Source of the DNA: Strongyloides papillosus
Taxonomy: Eukaryota; Nematoda; Chromadorea; Rhabditida; Strongyloididae
NCBI GenBank assembly: GCA_005656395.1
Contig: SRSI01000004.1
Location: 1,054,001 to 1,118,000, forward strand
Length of the DNA: 64,000 bases
Reading direction: 5' to 3'
Each line of letters begins with the position of its first letter. Within the stretch, counting starts at the first letter, position 1. Shown in pieces: positions 47,461 through 57,337 of the stretch. The position numbers and the translations under genes are program-made. A model generated the notes under the pieces. It saw nothing but the letters and a program-made list of their open reading frames with translations. It ran no database searches and was not told the DNA's origin.

Positions 47461-50259
47461 ATGGTCAAGGATAAAAGTAGAAGTACTAAAACATCCAACT
47501 CTATTTACATTAATAGAAACATGGATAATGAATTCAAAATTTTTGAAAATAAATGGAAAAATGAACAACTTCGTGTTGTATCAGATAGTAGAAAAATAAA
47601 GGTTGAATTACTTGTGAAACAATTGCGTGAACTCATATGTTTTCTTACTAACTCTGGTTTGAATCATACAGAGTATGGCCGTTTTAAGTTACCAACAGTT
47701 GATGATAGTTTCAAGAGATTACTTTTGAGACAGGATGAAATCAAGGATTGTATGAAGGGGAAAGGCAACTTAAATCAAGATGATTGTGATATCGATGAAA
47801 TTACTTCTGGAATGAAGAATATTGATTTCAATAGAGACTCTGGAAGTTACGGTTTCTCTGATTTGAATAACTGTCTTGGAAATAGATTGGATTCTTTCCC
47901 TCTTTCTACTGCAAACAAGACATTATCAAAAAATGAATTTCTCAAAAGCATCAAATGGGGCGTCTATGATAACCATGAAAATAGGGTTTTACAGGAATTG
48001 AATGATATTTTGTGGCAAAAAAAGAGTGCGTTTTATGAGTATGATAGAAAGTTCGGTCATTACAATGGCCCTCTGAAAATGGATTTAAAAGTTGTTGGTG
48101 GAATGACTTATAATTCAAAAAGTGCTAAACAATCAGACAATTTGGATGAACAACTTGAGATGGGTATCTATATATATAACCTTTTAAGTGAAGGAATTAT
48201 TGAACCATCAAATAGTCCAATCTTATCTCCACCAAATTTGGTTATGAGTGAGGGCACCAAGAGACAATTTGGGGGGAAATTTGGCAGTGTTAACAAGATT
48301 CTCCAATCAGCTCACAGTTTGGTTCCATCAATCTTCAATACCGCCCAGAAAATTGGATGCAAGGGGTTCTACACAATGTTAAAGTTAGAGTATCCGTTTT
48401 ATCAAATAGATATTGATGAAAAGTCTAAGTATTTAACCTCTGTTTCAACACAATTTGGTAATTTCCAATTTAACAGATTATGCTATGGTCTTGGTGAAAG
48501 TTCTAATGTTATCCACAAAGTTGTTAAGAGTGTTTTCGATGGTGAAGATACAACAATTTACTATGATTACATAATTTTTTCCAATGACAATATTGAATCA
48601 CATTTTGAATTTCTTGGAAATGCTCTTGATAAAGCTATACAATTTGGATTGAAACTTTCACTAACTGATTGTACTTTTGTACGAGATAGATTTGTTAAAT
48701 TTGGTTATAATGTTTGTAAAGCTGGAATTTATCCAGATTATGAGAGAATTCATCGTTTGTCAGAAAAGTATTATATAGGAGATAAATCACAGTTAAAATC
48801 ATTCATTGGAAAATTAAATATTTACAGACATCATATTCCATTATCTTCATTTCGACTTTCGGAGTTACATAAAGCAGAGAAAAATGTACCTTTTAATTTT
48901 GTTAACGATATAGTTAATGATATTAAATGTGAAGTTGAAAATTACTTTCCTCTTAAACCACCAAATTATGATGAATCATTCGTTATTTTTATAGATGTAT
49001 CTATTCATGGTGTGACAAGTGTATTGGTACAAGATACGAAACCGATAGAATTTTATACTCATTGTTTTGAAGATCATGGGAAGAAATTTGTTGATTATAA
49101 ATTAGCAATAGATGGACTCGTCGATGTACTAGAGAAATTTGCATCATACATTTATAGTAAAAAAGTACTCGTAATAACTGATAGTACAAATCCAATATGT
49201 TTGATGACTTTAAAAAATATATCAAATGTCAAAATTTCTAGTAAGAATTTCATTACAAGTTTTAATGTTACTGTAAACTATTTAAAGAAATCTAGTTCGA
49301 AAGTATTTAAACGTATTAAGAGGGGAGAATTTGAAATAAAAGAAGGTGAGATTGGAAGTATGGAAGATGTTTTTCCTACACCCAGAAGAGGGGGTGGATT
49401 TTCTTTTATTTTAAAAAATTTCAAACAATTTTATGATAACAATGACTCGTTAAAGAGTTTTAATTTCTATAGACATAATAAGAGTAATAGAAGATTTACT
49501 TATGTACCGAGAGTTCTAAGATATACATTATTAGTAAAATGGCATAATAGTATGAAGCATGGTAGACATAGATGTGATAAGAGAACAATTTCACATTTTA
49601 AAAGTATCTTCTTTTGGTATGGAACGGACTCTGAAATAAGCAAAACTTGGAGATTTTGTAACAAGTGTATGATGAGAAGATATCCAAAGTTTAGATTGAA
49701 GAGAAGACAAAAGAAATCACCACCTTCTGAACCTTGGGATACTTTAAATGTTAACTTTATGAATGTTGATGGAATAATTGATCTATTGGTAGTAATAGAT
49801 GATTTTTGTAAATTTATTACACTTAAACAACTTTCTACTGTTGATGATGATACAATTGTATCAGCTATGAAAAATTGTATTAGAAAATACAAAGAACCAA
49901 AATGCATTATTACTGATAGAAGTTCCGTTTTTGAGAATCCTAAATTTAAAGAAATGTGTGAGGATGTATCGACAAAACATTCACCTAATGATACATATGC
50001 AGAAAAATTCAAGTGTGTACTTAAGGTTTTAAGTCGTTTGTTGGAGGAGAGTTCAAAGAAGTTCTCTGAAATTGACATTGGGAAAAGAATCGAAATTTTG
50101 GAAGTTGTTCACAACTATAATCATAAGAATGAGGCAGAAAAGACTCCTGTTGAATGTATGATGGAGGTTTTGGATGATCTTGTCTATAAGAAAGTAGATT
50201 CATATATGGGAAAAGATCATGAATTGTGGGAATTTTATGAAAAACAACTTCGTTCATAA
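47461..50259 (+). CDS. Ty3/gypsy-type pol-derived protein with altered active sites
   Basis: One uninterrupted ORF of 932 codons. After ~200 non-conserved residues, a retroelement polymerase is seen: GIIEPSNSPILSPPNLV, then FNRLCYGLGESSNVIHKVV, and the YxDD position at residues 367-370, which reads YYDY. The usual Asp of the motif before YHQI is not recognisable (MLKLEYPFYQI). An RNase H-like part starts near FVIFIDVS (Asp512). The integrase follows: a His-His-Cys-Cys finger (WHNSMKH...CNKC), then the core with Asn765 where the first catalytic Asp is expected, Asp819 and Glu848. No gag or protease was seen and no LTR. Intact frame with lost catalytic residues suggests a domesticated or very recently inactivated element. 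Its N-terminal third looks less A/T-rich than the C-terminal part. Confidence 0.82.
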   Translation: MVKDKSRSTKTSNSIYINRNMDNEFKIFENKWKNEQLRVVSDSRKIKVELLVKQLRELICFLTNSGLNHTEYGRFKLPTVDDSFKRLLLRQDEIKDCMKGKGNLNQDDCDIDEITSGMKNIDFNRDSGSYGFSDLNNCLGNRLDSFPLSTANKTLSKNEFLKSIKWGVYDNHENRVLQELNDILWQKKSAFYEYDRKFGHYNGPLKMDLKVVGGMTYNSKSAKQSDNLDEQLEMGIYIYNLLSEGIIEPSNSPILSPPNLVMSEGTKRQFGGKFGSVNKILQSAHSLVPSIFNTAQKIGCKGFYTMLKLEYPFYQIDIDEKSKYLTSVSTQFGNFQFNRLCYGLGESSNVIHKVVKSVFDGEDTTIYYDYIIFSNDNIESHFEFLGNALDKAIQFGLKLSLTDCTFVRDRFVKFGYNVCKAGIYPDYERIHRLSEKYYIGDKSQLKSFIGKLNIYRHHIPLSSFRLSELHKAEKNVPFNFVNDIVNDIKCEVENYFPLKPPNYDESFVIFIDVSIHGVTSVLVQDTKPIEFYTHCFEDHGKKFVDYKLAIDGLVDVLEKFASYIYSKKVLVITDSTNPICLMTLKNISNVKISSKNFITSFNVTVNYLKKSSSKVFKRIKRGEFEIKEGEIGSMEDVFPTPRRGGGFSFILKNFKQFYDNNDSLKSFNFYRHNKSNRRFTYVPRVLRYTLLVKWHNSMKHGRHRCDKRTISHFKSIFFWYGTDSEISKTWRFCNKCMMRRYPKFRLKRRQKKSPPSEPWDTLNVNFMNVDGIIDLLVVIDDFCKFITLKQLSTVDDDTIVSAMKNCIRKYKEPKCIITDRSSVFENPKFKEMCEDVSTKHSPNDTYAEKFKCVLKVLSRLLEESSKKFSEIDIGKRIEILEVVHNYNHKNEAEKTPVECMMEVLDDLVYKKVDSYMGKDHELWEFYEKQLRS

Positions 50260-50927
50260 TTTCCATGTTTTTTTGGAATTCATTTTTTTTAACCAATTTG
50301 GAGGTTAACTTTATGATAGATTATTAATTTTATCGTCATTTTTTTATTGTTGAAATTCTTTTTTCACTATAATAAAATTAATGTTAAAAAAGTTTCTAGA
50401 CTTCCTTTACTAAATTTCAAAGTCTATCAACCCTATTTTTTATGCTTATAGCAAGCTTTCCCAAAAAAAAGTTTTGTAGTATGTACTGATGTATTTCCTT
50501 TAATCCACATTTACTTATAGCTACGCGGACAATTGTAAAAATTCTCTCTGGGAAAGTAAGTACAATTTCTTTACAATCACAACATACAAAAACTTATTAC
50601 TATTTTATTGGTATATAATAAAACATCCCAATAAATGTTGAAAAATGTCTTAGTGGTCTTATTGTAAATTCAATTGATGTTAATCATCTGCACACTCTTA
50701 ATTACCTTTAGGGATTGTTATCTTAAATTTTTGATGACAATATGTTAATGTAATGTTTTTCTTTTCTACAACAATATTACGATATTGAAAGCTTAATTTT
50801 CAGAATTACTTTCATTGTTGAAAAATATAATTATTATTGTTTAAGCTTTTCTGTTATTTCTTTCTAGTGGATTTACTAATTTAAAATTTCTTAATTATCT
50901 CAGAACGATTATTATTTATTTTAGAAA
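50260..50927. other. Spacer between pol-derived gene and orphan gene
   Basis: 668 bp, A/T-rich. No LTR or polypurine tract recognised. A TTTATTTTAG acceptor-like site lies four bases before the next ATG. Confidence 0.4.
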
Positions 50928-51776
50928 ATGAGTTTTTCTTCAAGAGAAACATCAACTATAAATAATGGTTATGGCAGTTCTTCTAATATGATGTCTATGG
51001 ACCAATTCCTTGACGTGGTAAAAAATATCGTAAATGGTATCAGAGATAGTGAAAGCAGAACAATAATGAGAGTTTTGAAAATATTATTGTTGCAGAAAAG
51101 TTGCTCAGAAAGAGAAATTAAAAAAATTGTTGGTGGAAATTTCACTGACTTTTTAAATGGTGAAATTGGAAGAAAACACTTTAGTTTGAGTACTAGAAAT
51201 GATGGAAATGTAATTGTGTCAACCCTGGATTCCAATTCATTTAAGAGTAGTACCAACACAGGATTCAGTTTTTTTTTTCAGTCACAAAATAATGGTGATG
51301 TAAATGAAGGTAGTAGCTTTGTTCCAGTATTTGCCACTCAACAAATTAAGCATAAATATTACAAAACAAAAGGGAAATTAATGTTGAGTGTAGTATCTTT
51401 ACTTTCCCCTATGTCAACAGTTTCTTTAACATCATTTAACATCAATTTTGCTTTGTTTACCAATTTACCTCTCGATGCTAAATTTAGACAGCAGTTCTTT
51501 GGTTCAGGACCTCTTGCTAAAATTATCAAACAAAATTTGGAAAACAATTTAGAACTTAAGGTCATTGATAGTGAAAGTTTTATCGTTTCAAATGTGGATA
51601 AAAGTCAATTGCTAGATTATTGCGAAAAGTTAGCTGACGAGTATCATGAAATTTCTGGAAAGAAAAAAATTGGATTGTCGAGAGTAAAGAATATATATTC
51701 CTTATTGTCCACAACAACAGTTGATCGTGAAACGTGGATTCCAGCTGGAGTAACATTTTCAAAAATGTTTGATTAA
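50928..51776 (+). CDS. Orphan protein next to the pol-derived gene
   Basis: Single exon, 282 aa. I do not recognise the family. It has a Ser/Asn-rich start, then a helical segment (MDQFLDVVKNIVNGIRDSE) and a stretch that reads like a helix-turn-helix or winged-helix unit (LLLQKSCSEREIKKIVGGNF), followed by strand-like residues (KHFSLSTRNDGNVIVSTLD). The second half alternates hydrophobic strands and helices and ends in WIPAGVTFSKMFD. The acceptor directly before the ATG and the clean frame support expression. A LOTUS/OST-HTH-like N-terminus is only a guess. It may be lineage-specific or belong with the neighbouring retroelement-derived gene. Confidence 0.6.
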   Translation: MSFSSRETSTINNGYGSSSNMMSMDQFLDVVKNIVNGIRDSESRTIMRVLKILLLQKSCSEREIKKIVGGNFTDFLNGEIGRKHFSLSTRNDGNVIVSTLDSNSFKSSTNTGFSFFFQSQNNGDVNEGSSFVPVFATQQIKHKYYKTKGKLMLSVVSLLSPMSTVSLTSFNINFALFTNLPLDAKFRQQFFGSGPLAKIIKQNLENNLELKVIDSESFIVSNVDKSQLLDYCEKLADEYHEISGKKKIGLSRVKNIYSLLSTTTVDRETWIPAGVTFSKMFD

Positions 51777-52355
51777 TAAAGGCGTTTTTTTGGGTTTATT
51801 TTTTTAGTAAGTTAATATTATGGAACAACAACTATTTAGGTACTATAAGTGGACGGAAAACTTTTCTACATAGGAATATTTTTTTAAATAATAGTATCTA
51901 TCTAGTAATCTGTATAAAGTTTTGTATATACTTGTAATTTTATTTATTTATTTTTTTAAATAACTAATGGAATTTTAGTTTATACGAAAGTTATAAATAT
52001 TTGGCCTTCTAACTGATGTTGAAATATTATTAGTAAATACTGTAGATTTTATATTTGATTTACGTTTTATTACAATTATATTTTGTTTGGTAGTAGAAAA
52101 ATTTATATTTAAGGGAGGACCGTATTAACGTTGTTTTTAGGTTATTTAAAGTTTGGTGCTGCAAAATTACCATCTATAAAGAGATCAAAGAACTTCAATG
52201 TTGACTTTTTACTTTTGGTATCCCATTATTTCTACGTCATATACTGTATTCAATGAGATTAATGTGGAATACACCTATAAATAAATACGAATAACGAAAC
52301 ATTTGATCTATTGTTTATGTTTTAATGAAAAATATATTTTTATTACAATAATACT
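51777..52355. other. AT-rich spacer
   Basis: 579 bp after the orphan gene. Nothing recognised. Confidence 0.4.
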
Positions 52356-52604
52356 ATGACTTGGGAACCAGTTTATTCTCCAGTAAAATACCTCATTCTC
52401 AACTTGGAAATCCAAGAAATTGTCCAAGTTTCTACAAAGATCAGGGGATTCGGTAGAAAAGATCTATATCTACGTACAGTATTGGTGTAGGACAGTAAAA
52501 ATAATAGTATGTGAACTGAAAAGTAAACTAGTTTCACGATTGTATTTTTTGAATAATCCTAAGCTTACCTTCGATAAGTTAGGTCTATCTTCAATAAAGA
52601 AAAA
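52356..52604 (+). pseudogene. Possible relic of a nematode DUF3557/F-box-associated gene
   Basis: An ATG at 52356 opens a 44-codon frame ending at TAG 52488-52490. Its pattern (PVYSPVKYLILNLEIQ, then VSTKIRGFGRKD) resembles the start of nematode DUF3557-type repeats: 'plsY.slk.vL..le...R..is.riP..r'. A second frame carries NPKLTFDKLGLSS further on, which could be the continuation after a frameshift. It lies immediately behind the convergent kinesin stop. The resemblance is from memory and weak. Confidence 0.25.
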
Positions 52605-54678
52605 CTAATCTAATAAAGCTCTTAATGCAGCAGCATTACGTTCTTTTTTTGCACTTTTTAGTCTGGCTTTTGTTCTAGAAGCCACTGATGGAGGATGCGT
52701 CATTCCACCTAAGATATTTGCATAACTTAAGTAAACATTTTTCATTTGAGGATCTTCTTTTTTCACTACTCTTGGTGGAGCACCTTTTGTAGATCTCATG
52801 TTATTTCCTGTATATGCAATTCCTCTCAATTGCCACTCTCCTATTTCTTCATTCCATGATACATGCTTTTCAATTAATTCTAAGTATTCTTCTGGAATAT
52901 AATTATCAATTATAGTTAAATATAACATTAATTCTTTTCTTAGTTGCCTAACATTATCTAATAATAATTCCATTTCTCTTTGATGTTCCTCCTGAACGTC
53001 CTTTAACTCCTCTTTAGCATCACAAAGTAAAGTCCATACTTTTTTAAGTTTCTTAGTTTTCCCATTAGCTTCTTCTTGTAATGATGAATATTTCTCCTCA
53101 ATATCCAATCTCTCAGCCTCCTTCTCTTTCAATACTTTTTTTAATTCTTCCTCACTCTGTTTTGATTGTTCTAATTCAATATTACTTTCTTCAAGTAATT
53201 TTGCTTGAATCTCAGCTTTATCGAGTAAATTTTCTCCACCAATAATTATATTTTTCTCAATTTGATGGAGTTTTGCTTTCAATGCATAATGTTCATTGCG
53301 ACTTTTTTCTAATTCATCCTCTTTGGCTTGGAGCTCTAATAGTATTTTTTCCCTCTCTCCATCATCTACTCCTTTTTGTTTCTTTTCTAAATCTAAACGC
53401 AATTGTTTTATTTCCGCCTCTTTCTCTGCAATTTTCTCATTCCAACGATCATCGCGATTCTCAGCATTTGTCTCAGAATATGAAGTTGTTTCATCACCTT
53501 CTTGGTCACTTATCTCACTATTATCAATATCAGCTCCTTCCAATTGCTTACGTAGCAATTCAATTTCTTGTTGAAATTTTCGTAATAAAGCATCTTTGGG
53601 ATCTTCATTAATCTTAACAACATTCTTTATATTTTTGGCTCTATTTGCATATCTTAAAGTACTGATTGTTTCATCATAATTATAACCTACAGGTCCAATG
53701 TTTGCAATCATTAGAGTCTTGGAATTACCCCCAAGGGAATCTTGTAATAATCTTGTTAATTTACTGTTTCTATATGGTATATGAGTACTTTTTGGATCAA
53801 CTAAGGCACTTATAACATTTCCTAAAGTGCTTAAACTTAAATTAATTTTTGAAGCTTCTTTTAATCTAATTCCACTCGCACCTGTTTTTGATTGTCTTTC
53901 AGATCCGGCTAAATCAACCAAATGCAATTTTCCTTGTACTAAATGTTGAGTGTTACCAATAGTTTCTGAACATTCAATAGTTACTGTAAATAAAGCATGA
54001 GATCTTGATGAATGTTCATTCATGTTAGTAGAACCAATACTCCTATTTTTTGATCCTATTTCCATTATCTTAAACATATTATCAGCATTTGAAACAGTAA
54101 CAGTTGTTAAATCTTTTACATAAACACCAATGTCTGGTCTTTCTTTCATTTCTAAATTTTTAGTATTTTCTTTTACCAATAAATCACGAATCTCTTCATT
54201 GTAAATTTCCAAATAGGATACCCGTACTAAGAATGTTTTATCATCTTTACATTTAGAAATATGATCAAAAATATGTGCAAATGAATTTGGTATAATTCCT
54301 TGTTGTTCTGGTACATCCGGAATACCAGTCATAGTATAAGTTTTTCCAGTTCCCGTTTGTCCATATGCAAAAATTGTTCCATTATATCCTTTTAACACAT
54401 TTTCAATTAATGGACGTGCAATTGTATTATATATAGTTATTTGACTGGAATCCATATCAAATATTTCATCAAAAGTAAATGTTTTTGATGGTTCCTTTAA
54501 AAAATTATAAATTAAGATGTTTTATAAAATATACCTCTGAATTATCAACATTCTTAACTGTTATACTTTTTTCAATTTTATTAAAAGATACTGCAATTTG
54601 TTCATTATGTTCAATTTCTTTTTTACTTAAAGGTCTACATCTTACGCAAACTTTAACATTACTAACTTCACCATCCAT
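52605..54678 (-). CDS. klp-20: Kinesin-II motor subunit KLP-20/KIF3A
   Basis: Minus strand, exons 54535-54678 and 52605-54494; 677 aa. The motor begins [14 protein letters not shown] in exon 1, which the long ORF alone would miss. Walker A is GQTGTGKT, switch I is NEHSSRSHA, switch II is DLAGSERQ, and the neck linker is [12 protein letters not shown]. An acidic/charged neck ([16 protein letters not shown]) and coiled coil (about 330-540) follow, then the conserved KIF3A tail start [22 protein letters not shown]. Together with KLP-11 and KAP-1 it forms the heterotrimeric kinesin-II for ciliary transport in sensory neurons. The tail and neck favour the 3A subunit over 3B. Confidence 0.94.
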
Positions 54679-55137
54679 AATAAGAAAAATTACAATTATT
54701 AATAATAAAACAGTAAAAAGTTAGAATTTAAAAACTAGTAAAATGGCAGGCTTATCATATATCAGGTCATCGAAATGCCGTTGCTAGGAAACCTTTATTT
54801 AAACTACTTTTGTTAGTAAATTGTTAGTAATGTTGTAGTATAGACAATCTTGTCAATTCCCTCAATAATAAATGTATCGATTATTTGGAGAAACGTTCTT
54901 GTTGTCTGTAATACTCTTCTACAATTGTTTGATCTTGCATAACAACACATTCACTGTACCTTTTGTTTTGTGGTAGTATTCAAATTTATTTCTATTTAGA
55001 GTTTCTTTCTTGAGTTAGTATTTGTACAATTTATTTTTCTATTATTATAACAAGAAGAGTAGGAAATTTGAAACAAAATTTAACATTTTAGGAATTTTTT
55101 TTTTCCATCATTTTTCTTTTAAAATATTTTCCTCAAC
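54679..55137. other. Divergent promoter region of klp-20 and LENG8
   Basis: 459 bp between opposite starts. An ACATTTTAG acceptor-like site at about 55090 precedes the LENG8 ATG by 47 nt. The sequence TTGCTAGGAAAC near 54781 loosely resembles an X-box half-repeat, but I cannot establish an RFX site by eye. Confidence 0.4.
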
Positions 55138-57113
55138 ATGTCAGCTGACAAATTTAGTAATTCTGAAAACCCTGCATGGATAGCTGCTCAAAGAGCGCTT
55201 CAAAAAATAGGCGCAGAGACAGATTCTGTTGTTAATGGTGGAATGGGTTTTACACCACCTGTTGGATTTTCCTACAATCCTCATTATCAACCGTATTATC
55301 CAGGAATAAATACTCCAGGACATAGTAATATCCAAGCAGGTTTCCCTCCATTAGATTTATCCTTATATAATTCTCAAAAACCGAATTTATCATTTGTTAA
55401 ACCAAAATTAGGTAGCAATTTAGGCAAGGTTCAATATCAAGCCAGGGCTACTATAAGTAAGGGTCCTGTACCTCCCTCAGTTCAAAATACAGTATCTGAA
55501 ATTTCACAACCAAATTTTTTGGGCAATAAGACAAAAACGTTCTTCCAAAATGGTACCCAAGGTAGATTTTTAATTTTTGATATTTGTAAATTATAATCTT
55601 CCTATTGTTTCAGCACCTGGTGTACCAACAATTAAGTTTAATCCAACAAAGAAACCTGTTGGACTATTACTTCCTTCCCAACTTGCAAATGAAGATTGCG
55701 ATTACCCCTTAATTTCAAAAGTTAGTCATCCTCCTTTACGTAATTACATTTTTCGCGCCTTCAAATCTCTTCCAAATCCTAATCAAAAACATAAGTTATT
55801 AAGTTATTTAGAGGAACGTGTTACTCCATTAATTGAATCCGGTGCGACGAAGGCTGTTAATTGGGATAGTGAGCCATTGCCACACGAAGTTGGTTTTACT
55901 TTTGAGTCTTTTGGTTTTTCAAAGGCTCCAAAACGTCCCGCTCCACCTGTTAACATGCCTGCTAAAAAATCTTTAGTAAATATCACTGCGGATTCAAATT
56001 TCACTGGTCCTGATATTTTATTATCTGGTGCAAAAGTAACTAAGAATAATAAGAATAAATATTTAAAAGATGATCAATTAGTCGGCCCAGTTGCCGATAA
56101 ACTAAAAGAAAAGAGAGCTAAAAGATTTGCAAGTGAATTTAAGAAGAATAGTACAATTTCTCCAATAAAATTTCTTCCAACAAATGATTCAAGTCCTATT
56201 TACTTTTCAGACACTAAAGGTAACAATTCATATAAATTTTCAGAAATTAACATGGATGAAAATTTTGTTGGAACTTCAACTGAATTGGAAAGGAGATATT
56301 TACGTTTAACTGAAGTAAGTTGAAGTTGGCATTTATTTGTTTATTCAGTAAATTTCAGAGACCCCGACCAGATCAAGTTAGACCAGAAGCAGTTTTGAAG
56401 AAATCAATTCGTCACGTGTTAAATAAATACTATAAAACAAGAAGTTATGATTATGCTGGTGGACAGTTGAAGTCTATCCGTCAAGATTTGTGCGTTCAGA
56501 ATATAAGAAATCCTTTTGCCATTTACGTTTATGAGGAATGTGCCAAAGTGGCTATTGAGAACGGAGATAAGGAAGAGTTCAACCAGTCACAACAGCAGTT
56601 ACGCCAGTTATATTCATTAAACCCCAACACAAACAATGAATCTGACTTTTTCGGATACAATCTTTTGTTCCTTTTATACACCAATAATCCCATGGGTATG
56701 TTTAATTTCAAACATATTTATTTATTTATATTTTTTTAGATATCAATAAGTGGATGCAAAATTTAACACGAGATAAAAAAAATAACAAAGTGGTAAGATT
56801 TGCTTTGGGTGTATTTCATGCATTAAAGTATAAAATATACCCTCAGTTCTTTGAATTATATCATCAAGCACCTGATGCAACATCGAAACATCTAATAAAT
56901 ATATATTTGGATAGAGAAAGGTGTAATGCATTAAAAATTATTTTAAGTGCTTATCAAGTATACATTCCTCTTGAGGTAATATCTGAGAATTTGAGATACG
57001 AAATTAATGAATTGAGAGAGTGGTTAAAAGCTAAAGATATTGAAACTGTGCCTAATAAAGATGGTAAAGAGGTTATTGAATGTAAAAAGTACATTAACAA
57101 CGCGTTCAAATAA
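55138..57113 (+). CDS. LENG8: LENG8/THP3 homologue with SAC3/GANP-type domain
   Basis: Four exons by eye: 55138-55561, 55614-56314, 56359-56695 and 56740-57113; 611 aa. The N-terminal half is Pro/Gly/Asn-rich and disordered, with short conserved pieces such as NPAWIAAQRALQKIG and HPPLRNYIFRAF. The C-terminal half is the SAC3/GANP/PCI-like region: RPDQVRPEAVLKKSIRHVL, YDYAGGQLKSIRQDL and IRNPFAIYVYEECA. It ends with a winged-helix-like segment. LENG8/Thp3 proteins act in mRNA processing and export as TREX-2-like factors in the nucleus. All three introns (52, 44 and 44 bp) keep the frame. Confidence 0.9.
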
Positions 57114-57337
57114 TCTAAACACAAAAACCGTTATCATTCACATATTAATTAATAAGAGTAGTTAAAAGGTATTGTTTGTACGTAAATTATGATCGTTTTT
57201 TGCCTTATGTTTCTTTTTTTATATATAAATTTTAAAATGCTTCTTGTTCTTTCTTTTGGTAATTTATCCTTTTCGATATTTTATTTTCTTTTTCTATGGT
57301 TCTTCCACAAACATTTTACTTTTAGAAGAAAATTACA

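Noticed and set aside
49500..50296. Minus-strand ORFs opposite the integrase part of the pol-derived gene
   Set aside because: Antisense shadows of a clearly coding plus strand; no protein features.
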